From: Pholis gunnellus
Taxonomy: Eukaryota > Chordata > Actinopteri > Perciformes > Pholidae
Length of the DNA: 64,000 nt
Direction: 5' to 3'
NCBI GenBank assembly: GCA_910591455.2
Contig: OU342821.1
Coordinates: 17,249,787 to 17,313,786, forward strand
Shown: in pieces, positions 42,801-56,062 of the stretch
How positions within the stretch are numbered: position 1 is the first letter of the stretch
How the letters are laid out: each line of letters opens with the position of its first letter
The notes under the pieces: model-generated
Seen by the model: the letters and a program-made list of their open reading frames with translations, nothing else
Databases searched by the model: none
What the model was told of the DNA's origin: nothing
Translations under genes and position numbers: made by a program

Positions 42801-45800
42801 CTTTAGCTTCGTGCGCGTCGTTGTCTTTCTGGAAAGCAAATCTCCTCCCAAGTTGCAGGTTTCTTGCAGACGGCTTAATTATATATTTTTTTCCCCAGGA
42901 TTTCCCTTTTATATTCCTGAATTAATTTCGCCCTCTACCCTCAGAAGTTTTTCTGGGGCTTGTTGCAGAAAAGCAGCCCCACAGCATGACGCTGCCACCG
43001 CTGTGCTTCCCGGCGGGGGGGCTGTGGTTATGATGATGTGTAATCCAACATGGTATTTAGTCTAATGGCCAAAGCGTTAAAATGTTGGTCTCCTCAGACC
43101 GTAGACTCTCCCACGTGGCTTCTGGCAAACTGTAGCCGAGATGTCATGTGAGGTTTTTCCTCGTCTCTCCTCTCCCCCCCCCCCTCATATAAAGCTGTGT
43201 CTGGTGAACTGCCCGGCCAAGTGTTGTTGTACGTGCCGTCTCTCCAATCTCCGCCTCTGAAGCTTGGAACTCCTTCAGAGGCGTCATAGATCGCTTGGTT
43301 CTCCTCCTTTCCCTGACCTCCTTCTTGCACAGTCACTCTTTCAAAGCTCTTTCCATTTCTTATTCTCGTCATTTAACCGTACTCAAAGAGATGTTTAGTG
43401 ACTTGGAAGTGTATCATACTCTGACTTTGATTTACCTTTTTTTCGTTGCTCTGAGTGCCCCTCAAATCTCCATGGTGAAGGTTTCACCACAATACCAACT
43501 CACAAAAACGTAGACTTGTATTTGTTCTTGTTCTTTTTGTACTTTATTTAGATTGCTTTTCAGAAATTATTGTAATTTTGTTACAATAAAACATGAAAAC
43601 ATTTATAGGCACTAAATCATTTTGGCTCATTATCTGACCAAATACAAACTCACACACCACTAGACGTACACATCTATAATACCACAATCTTTGTCTAATT
43701 TGAATATTTATTGATATGCGCATTTGTTAAAAGTTGAGATTTAGTAGGTTAGTGTGTGTGTGTGTGTTATATGTGTGTATGGAGCATGTGTGGAATGTGC
43801 GGATGCTGTTAACCAAAAAGGCTCCTCTCGCTGCACATCAGTGGATGATTGGCTCCCTGTGGTGTTTCTCTGATTAGCCGGATAACAGGCTTCTGCAGCA
43901 GCTATAGAAACCGTCTGAGAGGCTCTGTCGCTTTCTTTCCGCCTCCTCCTCTGTTCTTTAAAGAACGCCGCTCTGTCTCTTCTTCCTCTCCTTCCCTATT
44001 TCCCTCTGTACATCTGTCACTCGCCTCTCTTCTCCCTCGCTGCCACACGCTGGTTCCCCTGGTTTAACAAGCTGCCAGGGGACTTACATGAGAGTACACC
44101 CAGAAATGTGTTGAAGGGATCTAAACAAGAGGATGATTCATCCCCAGATGGCTCCATTTCCCTCGATTCCCCTTGATTTTTGGAAGCTTTTAATGCCTCT
44201 ATCCACACTTTTATTTTTCTTCACCTGATGTATACCATATAGTCCTTTATGGAGATAACTTATACCGTTCTACATATATATATAACTTTGGTAGAAACTT
44301 GGGTTGTGCTGCTCCCTGGCTATAAGGCACATCCTCATTCTCAACAGAGATTTTCATGAGACTAGCATTTATTTTGTCTTCGTTCACTCATTGCACAGCA
44401 AAACAGGTGTCAAAATCACTGCCATTATATAAAATTATGAGTCTTGTCACTATTTTTCATCAGCTCAATGGTAAACATAAACATCTTGCTTCTTTCTGCA
44501 TTCTACGTTTCAGCTCTGGATATGTCAAACTCCAAGACATTTAGTTTCTCCTCCATTTATTATAATGACACGATTATGCTTTTCCCACATTCGCTGGTCA
44601 TAAAAATGTAATTTGAAAACCTGTTGAATCATTGCACTGTAGTAAATTAAGAGACAGTGTTTGCACACAGCACACAGGTGCGACTGATAGTACGAGTTAA
44701 TGAAGGGGAGCAACACTGCTAACCTGTACGAAGAAACAGTTGCAAGACAGGGAAAAGGAAAAAATGTTTTTCTAGTTGTTGTTGCTCTTAATTCTGCCAA
44801 AGTTAGTATTTTATATTAATGGATGGAATGACCCTCAGAGATTACATAGGGGGCTCATTTGCATTGACTTGTGATCATCACATGTTTCGTTCGTAAGGAA
44901 TCTACTGAATGTTTTTGTTGGGCGGGGCTAAGTAGTCCACATGTGCATTATTTTGATCCACAACCTTATTTAGAAATGATTTACAGTTATTTAAATGCTG
45001 CCATTCTATACCACCCCACTGTGAACACATGCACTGGCACATAAGCACCCCAGCAAACAAAACTAATGCAGGCGAGACAGAAGAAAAGGCTCGCAGAGTC
45101 ATGGCAACTAAAGACAATGTGGTAAACAGGTAGTGGATGGGGAGCGTGTGTGCATGCTGTGGTTAATTAGTGATCACCAGCAGGAGACTAGTCAGGTGAC
45201 TGGTTCAGGCAGGAAGCACACAGAGGACCACTGAACAGCAGCGATAACGGTGTCTGAAATGGCAGAAGAGTACAAAAAGTCTTCTTCGTGTGTCTGATGC
45301 TGATTTTTCAATGCAATACAATAAAACCTTCACCCGCACGGATGTGAACAAAGACTTCTAGTGTCAAACTATGCACATCATTCTGCACAGTGGTGTGCGA
45401 AGAAGAAAACCCTATTTCTGAGCGGAGGGGGACTTGTAAGTGTGGATAATCACAGATGATTGCATGACTTGCAGTCATTAACCCTCGTGCTTGTCTTGTT
45501 TTGTGTTTTGTTATTTGTCCTGCAGGACTTCCTCACAGACCTGATGATGTCAGAGGTGGACCGTTGCGGGGAGAACGAGCACCTCATCTTCAGAGAGAAC
45601 ACGCTAGCGACCAAGGCCATAGAGGAATACCTCAAACTGGTGGGGCAGAAGTACCTGCAGGACGCCCTGGGTGAGTGGAGCAGGGATCTGGAAGGGAGCG
45701 GAGGCAGAGCGATGTGATCTGCTGCCGTTCGTCCGAGGAAAAGGGCTGAAATAGTTTGGAAAGCCAAAAAGAAAAGCTGTTCTCGTCATCTCGTTCTGTT

Positions 45801-48800
45801 TTCTTCTGCCGCATGTTCCTAATCCTCTTTCTGCCGTCTTCACATTCACCTCTTTAAACATATTAATTCACTCAGACATGTTGAGCGTCAGTAACAATAG
45901 AATGAAACAAAAGTGACATTTAGAGATTGAACGCATTGGTCCTCTCCTCCCAAGAATCCCTTTTGACAGCTGAAGCGTTTCAAATTTTTGTTTCAGAAGC
46001 TCATCTTGGACGACACAATACAGACCGTGACAGGGAACATTTTTGTGTCTGCCTTTGACAGACACTTACAGGATCCGCTTAGTGGAAATATTATTACGGG
46101 GTGATTATTTAGTCGCTCCTACTCCCACTTCTACAATGTTAGTCCAAGGTTAGATCAAGTGTGTTTGTCCGCCTGCAGACCTAACAATAAGCACTCTGTA
46201 TGCACTGTGTGCTCTTCTCCCGCCCTGATTCCGATATGTACACATTGGCAGTTTAATCTACAACCGGCACACATCCTTCCTGCCACTCGTCACATCTTTC
46301 CCTGTATGCTGCTAATATTTATGCTCAACGTGTGTGTTTTTTGTCTTTGGAACAAGAGATGCCGCCTGTTTTCCTGCATGTCTCTGTCGATTGATTCAGA
46401 TAGGTTTTTGGGTTCTGGTAACTTATGTCTGTTGAAATCCCTGAAACTGAGATAACACAAGTGCACCCATGAGCTCTCTTTTACAGCTGCTGACTCATTA
46501 AGATCGTAGTATTAATGGTCTTTTATCCCAATGGAGGTAGCAAAAAGGACATGTTTTTATTTATCTTTTTTTGTGAGTGTAAGTAACCTTGTTTGGCTTC
46601 TATGAATCTTCAAGGTCTGTCAGTCTTTGTCTTTATTGTCTTAGTTCATGGTTCAGCTTACTAAAATCTCAAGGACGATGTGAAACTCTGTTCCCTGTAG
46701 CTTCGACGTCATATTCTTCCCCCTGTTGCTCAGCAGTACTAAAAAAAGCACTGCAAATCACCAGCGCAAACAAGAACAGATACTACCACAGTAGATCTAT
46801 CACAGACATCTACAAAAGCTCATTTGTGCCTTCATTCCCTAAGTGTTTTTTGTTTGTTTTCAGGTGAGTTCATTAAGGCTCTGTACGAGTCAGATGAGAA
46901 CTGTGAGGTGGATCCGTCCAGGTGCTCCTCAGGTGACCTGCACGAACACCAGAGCAACCTGAAGATGTGCTGTGAGCTGGCCTTCTGCAAAATCATCAAC
47001 TCATACTGGTGAATACCGGAGCACGACTTTCACAAACATGTGCTGTACTATTCAAGACAAGGAGTGTCTGATGGCACACACTGTACCTCTTAACAATATC
47101 CACACTTCACCATATTGAATGTGCATTCTGCTTTATTACATGTTTAATTTTACCATGAATTCTCTCTTGTAAACAGACTTGGTAACAATAAAACAATGCC
47201 ATTGAAGGGGTCGTTCATCAGGTTTGCATGCCAGTTCGCAGCAGTTGTCAGTTTTCAAAGACATCTGTTGTTCAAAACTTGGATATGTGAGATATGCTCT
47301 ACGGAGCCAACTTCGCAGCAAAACTTCACTAAAAGTCAAACCAAAGACACATTTATCCAGAAACTTCCTCCTACTTCCAACTAAGCGTAGGAGGAACCTT
47401 TCAGAGCAGCTCTCAGGGGAGCACATCCAATCAGAGACCAGGATTTCATTTCAAGAAGTTCCTTTTATTTGTTTAAAATCTTCAACATCTCCAGTTTTGT
47501 GTATATATCGGGATAAATGATGCTGAAATGGAAACAAAAGAAACCAAACAGGAGTTGCAAACAAATTCGGCACAATGATAATTTCGTGCCACATGATGTA
47601 TGGAAAGTGATTGCAATCAAATCAGCGACAGCTTCCTTCTTGTTGTTTTCGCCCTCGACGAATACAAAAAACAAGAGAGAGAGAAAAGTGCGGAACATCC
47701 TATCAAATGTTCAAATCAGATGCAAATAATATGCTAAACGCTGATCATTTCAGCGAGTGATGTTATTCATCGCGACCATTCTTTTTTACAATCGCTCTCA
47801 AAGCTCGACTCAGAAGGTACAGTATGTGCTCGTCTCTATTTCTGTGCCGCAGTCCTCCGCAGGATATATTCTGAACTGAGGAGAGCTCTTGAGCGCTCTT
47901 AAATTAACAGCCTTTTTTAAGTCGTGCAAAATTTGATGAATTCATTTTATTCTTAACGTCTCGAAGTAGGACTGAAAGTGGAGCAGGAGAACAGGAAATA
48001 TGCCAAAAACTGATTCATACGACCCACCTTTCTATACTCATTGTTAAAGAACCTTAGATTGTCTACTCCCTCAATTTCACTCACTATCAATTCCATTCAT
48101 GTGGAATGAGGTAAAGATCATTTTTAGTCTTTAGACGTGACTGTTCTGTCTCTTTTTTCTCTACAGCGTCTTTCCACGAGAACTGAAAGAGGTCTTTGCG
48201 TCATGGCGACAGGAATGCAGCAACCGGGGTCGACCGGACATCAGTGAGCGTTTGATCAGCGCGAGCTTGTTCCTGCGGTTTCTCTGTCCGGCCATCATGT
48301 CGCCCTCGCTTTTCAATTTGATGCAGGAGTATCCAGACGACCGCACGGCACGCACGCTCACGCTCATCGCTAAAGTCACGCAGAACCTGGCAAACTTCAC
48401 CAAGTGAGTGTGTGTGTGTGTGTTTTGTAAGGAGTTTGTTTGGATGAAGGAACCATGAACATATGCCAAAAAGATTGTGGAATTTACTGAAATAACATTT
48501 CTGCATTACTCTTTGTCCCGGTTTCCCTTTCCTGTCCCTGTTTGTCGTCAGATTTGGTAACAAGGAAGAGTACATGTCCTTCATGAACCAGTTCCTGGAG
48601 CACGAGTGGACCAATATGCAGCGCTTCCTGCTCGAAATCTCGAACCCAGAGACCATCTCCAACACGGCAGGCTTCGAGGGGTACATTGACCTCGGCAGGG
48701 AACTCTCCACCCTGCACTCCCTCCTTTCTGAGGTGGTGTCCCAGATGGACCAGGTACTGAAGATGGCACAATGCTATTATATAATCTCAGCACACAGCAA

Positions 48801-51800
48801 AGCCATCACCAGGGTTTGCAGGATACACTATTCCACATTCCGTATTATTATTATTATTATTATACTAGAAATTATAATGCATTAGTTTCTATCTAAATGA
48901 AATAGAGATTTAGAGATATTCTGCAGATGTCATAAATTATAGAATTTCCAAAGGTCTTCAATACATTATCACAAGCTTGAGGATTTGAATCATGCTTCGA
49001 CTACATTCGGATGTTTTTCGTACATCAATCAATAATTCATGATTGCATTACATAAACAGAGCACAAGGGGAGAACACTGAAAAAAGTCAGAGGCTGGGTG
49101 AGGCATATTAATGGATTCACAAGGACGTTTACATTAGCTCTGGTAGCAGATGGGAAGCTGGTAATAATTAGATAAAGGGCAGATTTGATGTTTTTTCTGG
49201 GGGGGGGGGTAGAGCATCCAGTGCTCTGAAACCTTGTCTTTCAATAATTCAGGAATCCCAGTGAGTCTGGTTGAGTCCATCAGACTGGCCGGCCTAATCC
49301 ATTATTCAGTATGTTGTCTGAATAAGAGAGTTGATTGCATGGCATAGGGAAAATAACTAGGTCGAACAAATATGCAAATATCAAATTCTGCTAAACAGCA
49401 CGGAAACGAAATCCAATTAATGCCCCCAACTGAAGTGTTCCAGAGTAATATTTGATTTGGCTTAAAACATAATTATGTCTCTTTCCTTCGCAGAGTGCAG
49501 CCTCCAAGCTGGGTCCTCTGCCCCGGATCCTGCGGGAGGTGAACACGGCTCTGTCTAACCCGTCCTGTGTCATGATGTCACCCGGACAGTCCTCGGAGCT
49601 CATGGGCTCGCCTCCCGCTGAGGCAGGCTGCAGCATCTCCACCGGCCTGCAGAAGATGGTCATAGACAATGACCTGTCAGGGTAGGACACAGTTAAGATC
49701 TCGGGAATCGGAAGATAATTAGACGCAGAGTGCAAAATACATTAAGACCCCCTTTAATAAACATCTAGAACCACATTGAAACTTCTCTGGGGGTGGCAAA
49801 GATTGAGCTTACTATTTTCTATTCATCTATATTGGAAAGTAAGGTGAGTAGCACAGAAAAGGCAACTGACAGCTTTTTTATATTGGTGCTGCAGCTGCTG
49901 GCATGGATATCAAGCCATAATTGTGCAAACCCTAAATATAGGAGGATTAATATATTTAAACTCTGTGGTTCTGCTCCTCCTCTGCACATATATATATAAA
50001 GCCTCATTTAAGTCTTTGAAGTGCAATAACTATAAATGACTCCAAAAATCAGTCCTTACTTCTACCAAAGCACTTGAAAAAGCATTCAGCAGTACTTATA
50101 TTACTGAACAAACAAATAAATAAAGGGCAGCTGTTCTCCAAAAGTTAATAAACCTGCAACCTTTTGGAAACAGGCTCACCAGTTTTTAGAAGGTCAGTTA
50201 CCAATGAATCCCAGTGCCGAGTGAAAACATGGCCCCCCCACAATAGATCGTGTTCTCAAACTACCAGTTCGGCCGAGTGTTAATGTTTGGCAGCTGAGGC
50301 CGTGACACGGTGAGAGAGTGTCACCCCTGCTTGTTTACATCAGCCCAGATGAAGCCTCGTTTACTCTCCTGTGGATGAATACACACTCTGACTGCGGCCT
50401 TATCGCGCTTATCTCCTGTCCTCTTACTCTCCCTGGCACAACAATGGCAAGGTGACACTCATAGAGATCAACATGAAGGCCCAGGGACCCACAGGAGGAG
50501 AGATATTTGAGTAATCGACAGAAACAAACACCAGTAAACACAACACCGCAGCACGGGCAGGCAGATGAGATCATACAGAGCAGGAAGAGAGTCAGACAGC
50601 TGCTATCATTATGGTAATTAGGGTCCAAAGATCAATAGAACTAATTAAGTGTTGTCCCTATATGACCTGATGTTAAAGCCGACCCTCTACTTTATCACAG
50701 TAACTGTTTGCTCACGTATTAACTGATGTGGTTCTGTGGCGGCCCCTCATCAGCAAACTCTGCGACCGTAACAGCATTTGAATGAGCTCACGGTTCGCAC
50801 CTAATTGCTTCTCATCCACCAACCGGTGACATGAGAAAGTAGGGAGAAAGAAAAGGAGACGGTGCCAAGAATGAGAGAGGGAAGAAATTGAGCAGAATTA
50901 AAAAAAAAAAAAAAAAAGACGAAGTTGGGACGGAAGGGTAATGGAACAAAGGGAGAAGGACACAGAAAGAGGGAGGAGATGAGCGTGATGTGAATGATAG
51001 AGATTATTGGAAGATAAATCACGTCTTGTCAAGGTAATCGTCTTCTGGCAATAAAGCCTCCATCTGCCGGCTGAAGGGAGGGAAGAAAGGGAAGGTGAGG
51101 GGATGAGGGGGAAAAAGCAAACGAGTGCAGAAGCCACACATCTTCAAAAACCGGCCAGATGACTCCGATCCACTTGTGCCACTGTTACAATAACTTAGCC
51201 TTTTAGCTAAATGCTAAACTTAAGGTTTTGCTGCTACAGCATCACACGGTCTGTTGTGACCAGTAGCTTACGGTGGCTAATTGTGCTGTTTAAAGTAGAT
51301 GTTCTCAACCTTTTGTAACTCAAAACCCATTACCGATTGTAAAAAAAATAAATAATCCACCACCTTTCCAAAACAATGGCAAAAAAACAAGAGTAATAAA
51401 TCGCATGTGTTCTGCCACCGGCAGCTGTAATAATCAAAATGAATATTCTGCTGACCCTCACCACTGCCCTGATATTATGAATCTACATTTAATGAGGTCA
51501 GGGTCAGATTTCCACACTTAATGCTTTGAAGCTTTTACCGGCCCATTGCCTCCCACATCACTTTTGTATTAAAAAAGAAAAACGATGTGACTTGAATGCA
51601 AAATGCTAAACTGCTTTAGGTTAACGAGAATGAGAACTCTTAATATTCATTTTATTGGTAATTAATTCATTTTATTTATTCATCCAATTCTGATCTTATG
51701 CCATATTTAGCTTCATATGTTGTTCCACATTGCTGCCTACCGTGGCGAGGACACAGGTTTTCAGTCTCAGTGAGGCTCATTTACATACAGAGAAAACTAC

Positions 51801-54402
51801 AGAATTATATAAAAAAAAAATGTTGTGGGTCCACAGCTCAAAGTTATCAATTGTGACTGATCTCAATTGGCTGAGGTTTTAAAATGAACGCCAGATTTAC
51901 CGTATTTTTTTGGTCTGTCTCTTTCAGGTTAGTTGACTTCACCAGGTTACCCTCCCCTACCCCGGAAAATAAGGACCTATTCTTTGTGACAAGGAGCTCA
52001 GGGATCCAGCCTTCCCCAGCACGCAGTTCAAGCTACTCTGAGACCAACGAACCTGACCTGGGCATGGCCAATGGCAGCAAGAGTCTGTCCATGGTGGACC
52101 TCCAGGACCCCCGCAGTCTGGAAGGTGGCCCGGGTCCAAGCTCCTCAGACACCCTGGGTGAAGGCCCAATCCCTGGGGGAGGGTGGTCAGCCAGAGTCCC
52201 ACAGGGCAACATCCCTGGAGGTCCTACTCTGAGGAGGCCAGGCCAGACCCCTACGACCCTGACCACAGAAAGCACCCCGGGCCGACCCGCCCAGCTACTA
52301 GCCCCCCTGTCCTTCCAAAACCCGGTCTACCAGATGGCGGCCTGCCTGCCCGTGTCCCCCCGCGGAATGACCGACTCGGGCTCGGAGTGCCACAGTTCTG
52401 TCAGTTCCCATAGCAACAACGAGGACGGACCAGCAGGAGGGAAGCACGCCTTCTTGAACCACGGCGGAGGCGGCGTAGGAGGAGGAGGAGGAGGTGGAGG
52501 AGGAGGCGGAGGAGGAGGCGGGAGCAGCGGGGACGAGTACACCAGGCGTTCGGGGGAGTTCAACCGCCGACAGCTGTCTCTCACAGAGACGCAGCACCAG
52601 CCCACCGTCCCCAGACAGAACAGTGCCGGCCCCCAGCGGAGAATAGACCAACCTCCGCCTCAGAGCGTCACCCGGGGCCGCACGCCCCCAAATCTGCTCA
52701 ACAGTGGACCCTACCCCCGACCCTCCTCCGGCAACATGATGACGTCGTCACCCGACTGGCCCGGCAGCGGCGCACGGCTACGACAGCAGTCCTCCTCCTC
52801 CAAAGGGGACAGTCCTGAGACCAAGCAGAGGGCTCAGCACAAACAGGTACGGGACTCACTCTGTAGTGTACACATATTTAACCCACAGTACAATAAATGA
52901 GGATGATATTCATTAGGGCCATTGTACAAAAACGCCCATTTGTCTCATAGGGCTGTGTGTGGGTGGCCTCAGCACTGACACCCGGCACATTGTGCCCTAA
53001 TGAACTACAGTCACTGTGCGTGTAATAACAGTAATTTGCATACAGGCAGCAGATCACTTCACCACTGTTTTACTGGTCAGGTTTAATGGGCTGAGGAGGA
53101 GGGTGGTGGAGGCACAATTAGCATCGTATTAACTAGCGATGTTTGTGCTCACAAGGAAAAAAGCAAACAGACCTCATGGGTACAAACAGATACAGCGCAC
53201 TGCTCGGTTAGCGTACCGATACGGTACGTGTGCCGTCACAGTGGGAGGTTTCCGTTTCTTCAGTGCCTTCGCTGGTAAGTCTAATGTTCAGTATTGGCAG
53301 GTGAGGAATATATAGGCTGTGATTTAAAAAACACCGGTGAATGGTTGCCCTTGGTAACTGGCTGAAGGGGAGGATATCTGCATATTAACCACAATGCTTT
53401 GCTCTCCTCTCTATGGAATATTACAGGATTGCTTTTAGATCGACTGGCTTACTGATAGAAGCAAACGCTTAATTTACTTTGCCTGTTAGGGGAACTCGGC
53501 ACACATTTATGTTCAGTGGTTGAAAGCAGCAAACCTCCAGGACCTTAAAGCCACTATGTGTAGATTCATCTTCAAAATGATTCTTTTGGACGGTAATTTG
53601 AAATATCTTAACAACTATTAAATGGATTGCCATGAGATTTTACACATGAATAATCCCCACAATCAATGCATCCAAACAGTTTTTGTGATCCAGGGACTTC
53701 TTCCCCAGCACCATCAGCAGCTCAAACGTGTCGACATTTACCACACGGATTGGGAAACATTCATGGTTTCCAGACGATGAATCTTACTGACTTTGCTGAT
53801 CCTCTGACTTTGCCTCTTGTGCCACCATGAGGCTGAAATTTGTGGTTTTGTTTCGACAGCTGATGAATGGATTGCGATGAGACATTTGTGTTCCCGGTGG
53901 TGAAATTTCTTAACTTTTGGTGGTCAAGCGCGATCATCGGCTCAATTTGTAATTTCTCCAATACTTTTGATTCATGACCAAATACCTGCAAAAATGACAT
54001 TCCCATCAGTGTATTAAATATAATTAGCTCATGTTAGCATGCTACATGCTAAACTGGAGTATGCCAGAAGTCTGACATTTGTCAATCCTGCATAGTGGCT
54101 TTAAGTTGAATTCCCTTCATGTGTGACATATACAAAATCTTGATTAAAAGTGAATGTAGAGTTAGATCTTCAACGTAGTCACGTTCTGATACATCTCATC
54201 TGTCGGCTGACACAAAGAGTTGTTCATTTGACTTTTTCTATTTTGAAATATTCATGTTCTGATATTTTAGCCTTTCCAAAAAGCCCTCAATGCTCATGAG
54301 TGTGCTGGACTATAAAAGCATCCTACATTTCCTCTCATGTACTGTAACAGCCCACGCCCACCTTCTCTACTCATCTGTCCATCAGATAACTGGCAGATAG
54401 AA

Positions 54403-54450
<48 letters not shown>

Positions 54451-55974
54451 TAAGTGCCAGCATCTGCCTCCAGGCTGATTTCAAATCCTCTCATTTAATC
54501 TTACCGTAATTACCTTCCACAGTGCTAGTATGACACTGTAGGTTTACACACTCGCACATGTTTAAATCAGTGCTTTGAGGTGTGTGCTCTGCTGTGTGTA
54601 TGTGTGTGAGCTTGAAGACACAGGGGTGTGTATCCATTCCACCTGCTGCTTTCAGTCCAGATGATTTGGTGCATTTCAAGCTTATTTCTGTTGTTTCTGT
54701 GCTGTTATTGCAACCTGCCCCCCTTCCCCTCCCTGCCACTTGCACTCGGCTCATGTATGTATGTGTGTGTGTGTGTTTGTGTTTGTTTGTGTGTGTGTGT
54801 GTGTGTGTGTGTTGTGTTCACTAGGCCCCCTCCCCAGTGAACCCCAGTGCGCTGGACCGCACAGCAGCCTGGCTATTGAATATGAATGTGCAGTATTTAG
54901 ACCATGAGGGGATGGAGCCCGAGTCACTGAGAAACAGAGAGGATCTGACTCAGGTGGAGAAGGTAACCTGCCTCTTCATCCAACCTCTGACCTTTACCAA
55001 CACCTCCTTTCACAATCCACCTCAACCTTCAGCCCTGATACTCCCACTTAACTATCCTTCCTTTCTCTACCCATCATTAGTTCCCGCATACACCTCCCTC
55101 CGTCAAACACCCCTCCTGCTGGATTTATTCCCACTCTGCCTTTCCTCTAAGCCCGAGGCCCCTTAGACATACCCAAATTGTCACTTAATGTCATAATATG
55201 CACATTTATAACATAAATTGAGGTAAATAGGATATATTGTGCATCCGTCTGGCTCTGCATGTGACCCCATAATGCCTCAATCGCCCCCATTTTCCTGAAA
55301 TTGGCTTTCCCGTGATGTTCAGGCTATTTTTTTCTAGGATGTGTATTTGTTTGCCATTTTCCCAGCCTGCAGTGAACCCGGTTGTGGCTATCAACTGCAG
55401 GGAAGTCACAGCAACAGCAATAATGGCAGAAAGTAGCTATTACAGTTAAAAATAATTGCTGAATACTTACAGTTGGCAAGAATACCAGCGTGGTCGTAAG
55501 CAGGCGACGATATTGAATATCAGGACAAGGATCATTTTCATCATTGATTAATCTGCTGATTATTTGGTAACTATTAGTCTATAGAATGTCAGAAATATTG
55601 CGATAAATACCCATCATTATTTCCCCAAGTTGATGTATAAATATTTCCAGTTTACTGTCATAACTCACATGAAGAATAAGAATGAATCGATAATGAAAAT
55701 GATTGCAGCTTTCTGTCAATTAATCCACTAATCATTACATATGGACAACTTAGCAAACGATACACTTCCTGTATTGTCCCGTTTCTCCTACAGAAATGAG
55801 AGAATGCGCTCTGGTAATATAGTGCGCAGTGAGACTTAGTTTAGTGAGACCAGCTTTAACCTTTTTACTTCATCAAAAAAAATGTCCCTGGGCCTTGAAT
55901 AACAACTCTCAACCCTCACAACGTTCCCTCGTCTTTCTTACCATCTTTGGAATGAACCTAAAGACCAAAGCGGG

Positions 55975-56062
<88 letters not shown>

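Larger units (their letters stand above)
34734..45525 (+). other. 10.8-kb intron between exons 4 and 5
   Basis: Holds a MITE-like repeat (35340-35640), C17 (37207-37223), a short teleost repeat fragment (39119-39177), G14 (41147-41160), (TA)n near 41308, (GGCA)n near 42689, a dead Tc1-like transposon (about 42700-43615) and (GT)n near 43750. No additional exon is seen. Confidence 0.7.
52847..54824 (+). other. Intron between exons 10 and 11
   Basis: Contains the inverted-repeat element 53544-54105, (CA)20 at 54408-54448 and a GT-rich tract at 54762-54817 reaching the acceptor. No exon seen. Confidence 0.75.

Noticed and set aside
51957..52651. Several minus-strand and other-frame ORFs over exon 10, including poly-Pro and poly-Ser ones
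   Set aside because: Shadows of the dab2ip reading frame; the poly-Pro run is the reverse of the GGN repeat.
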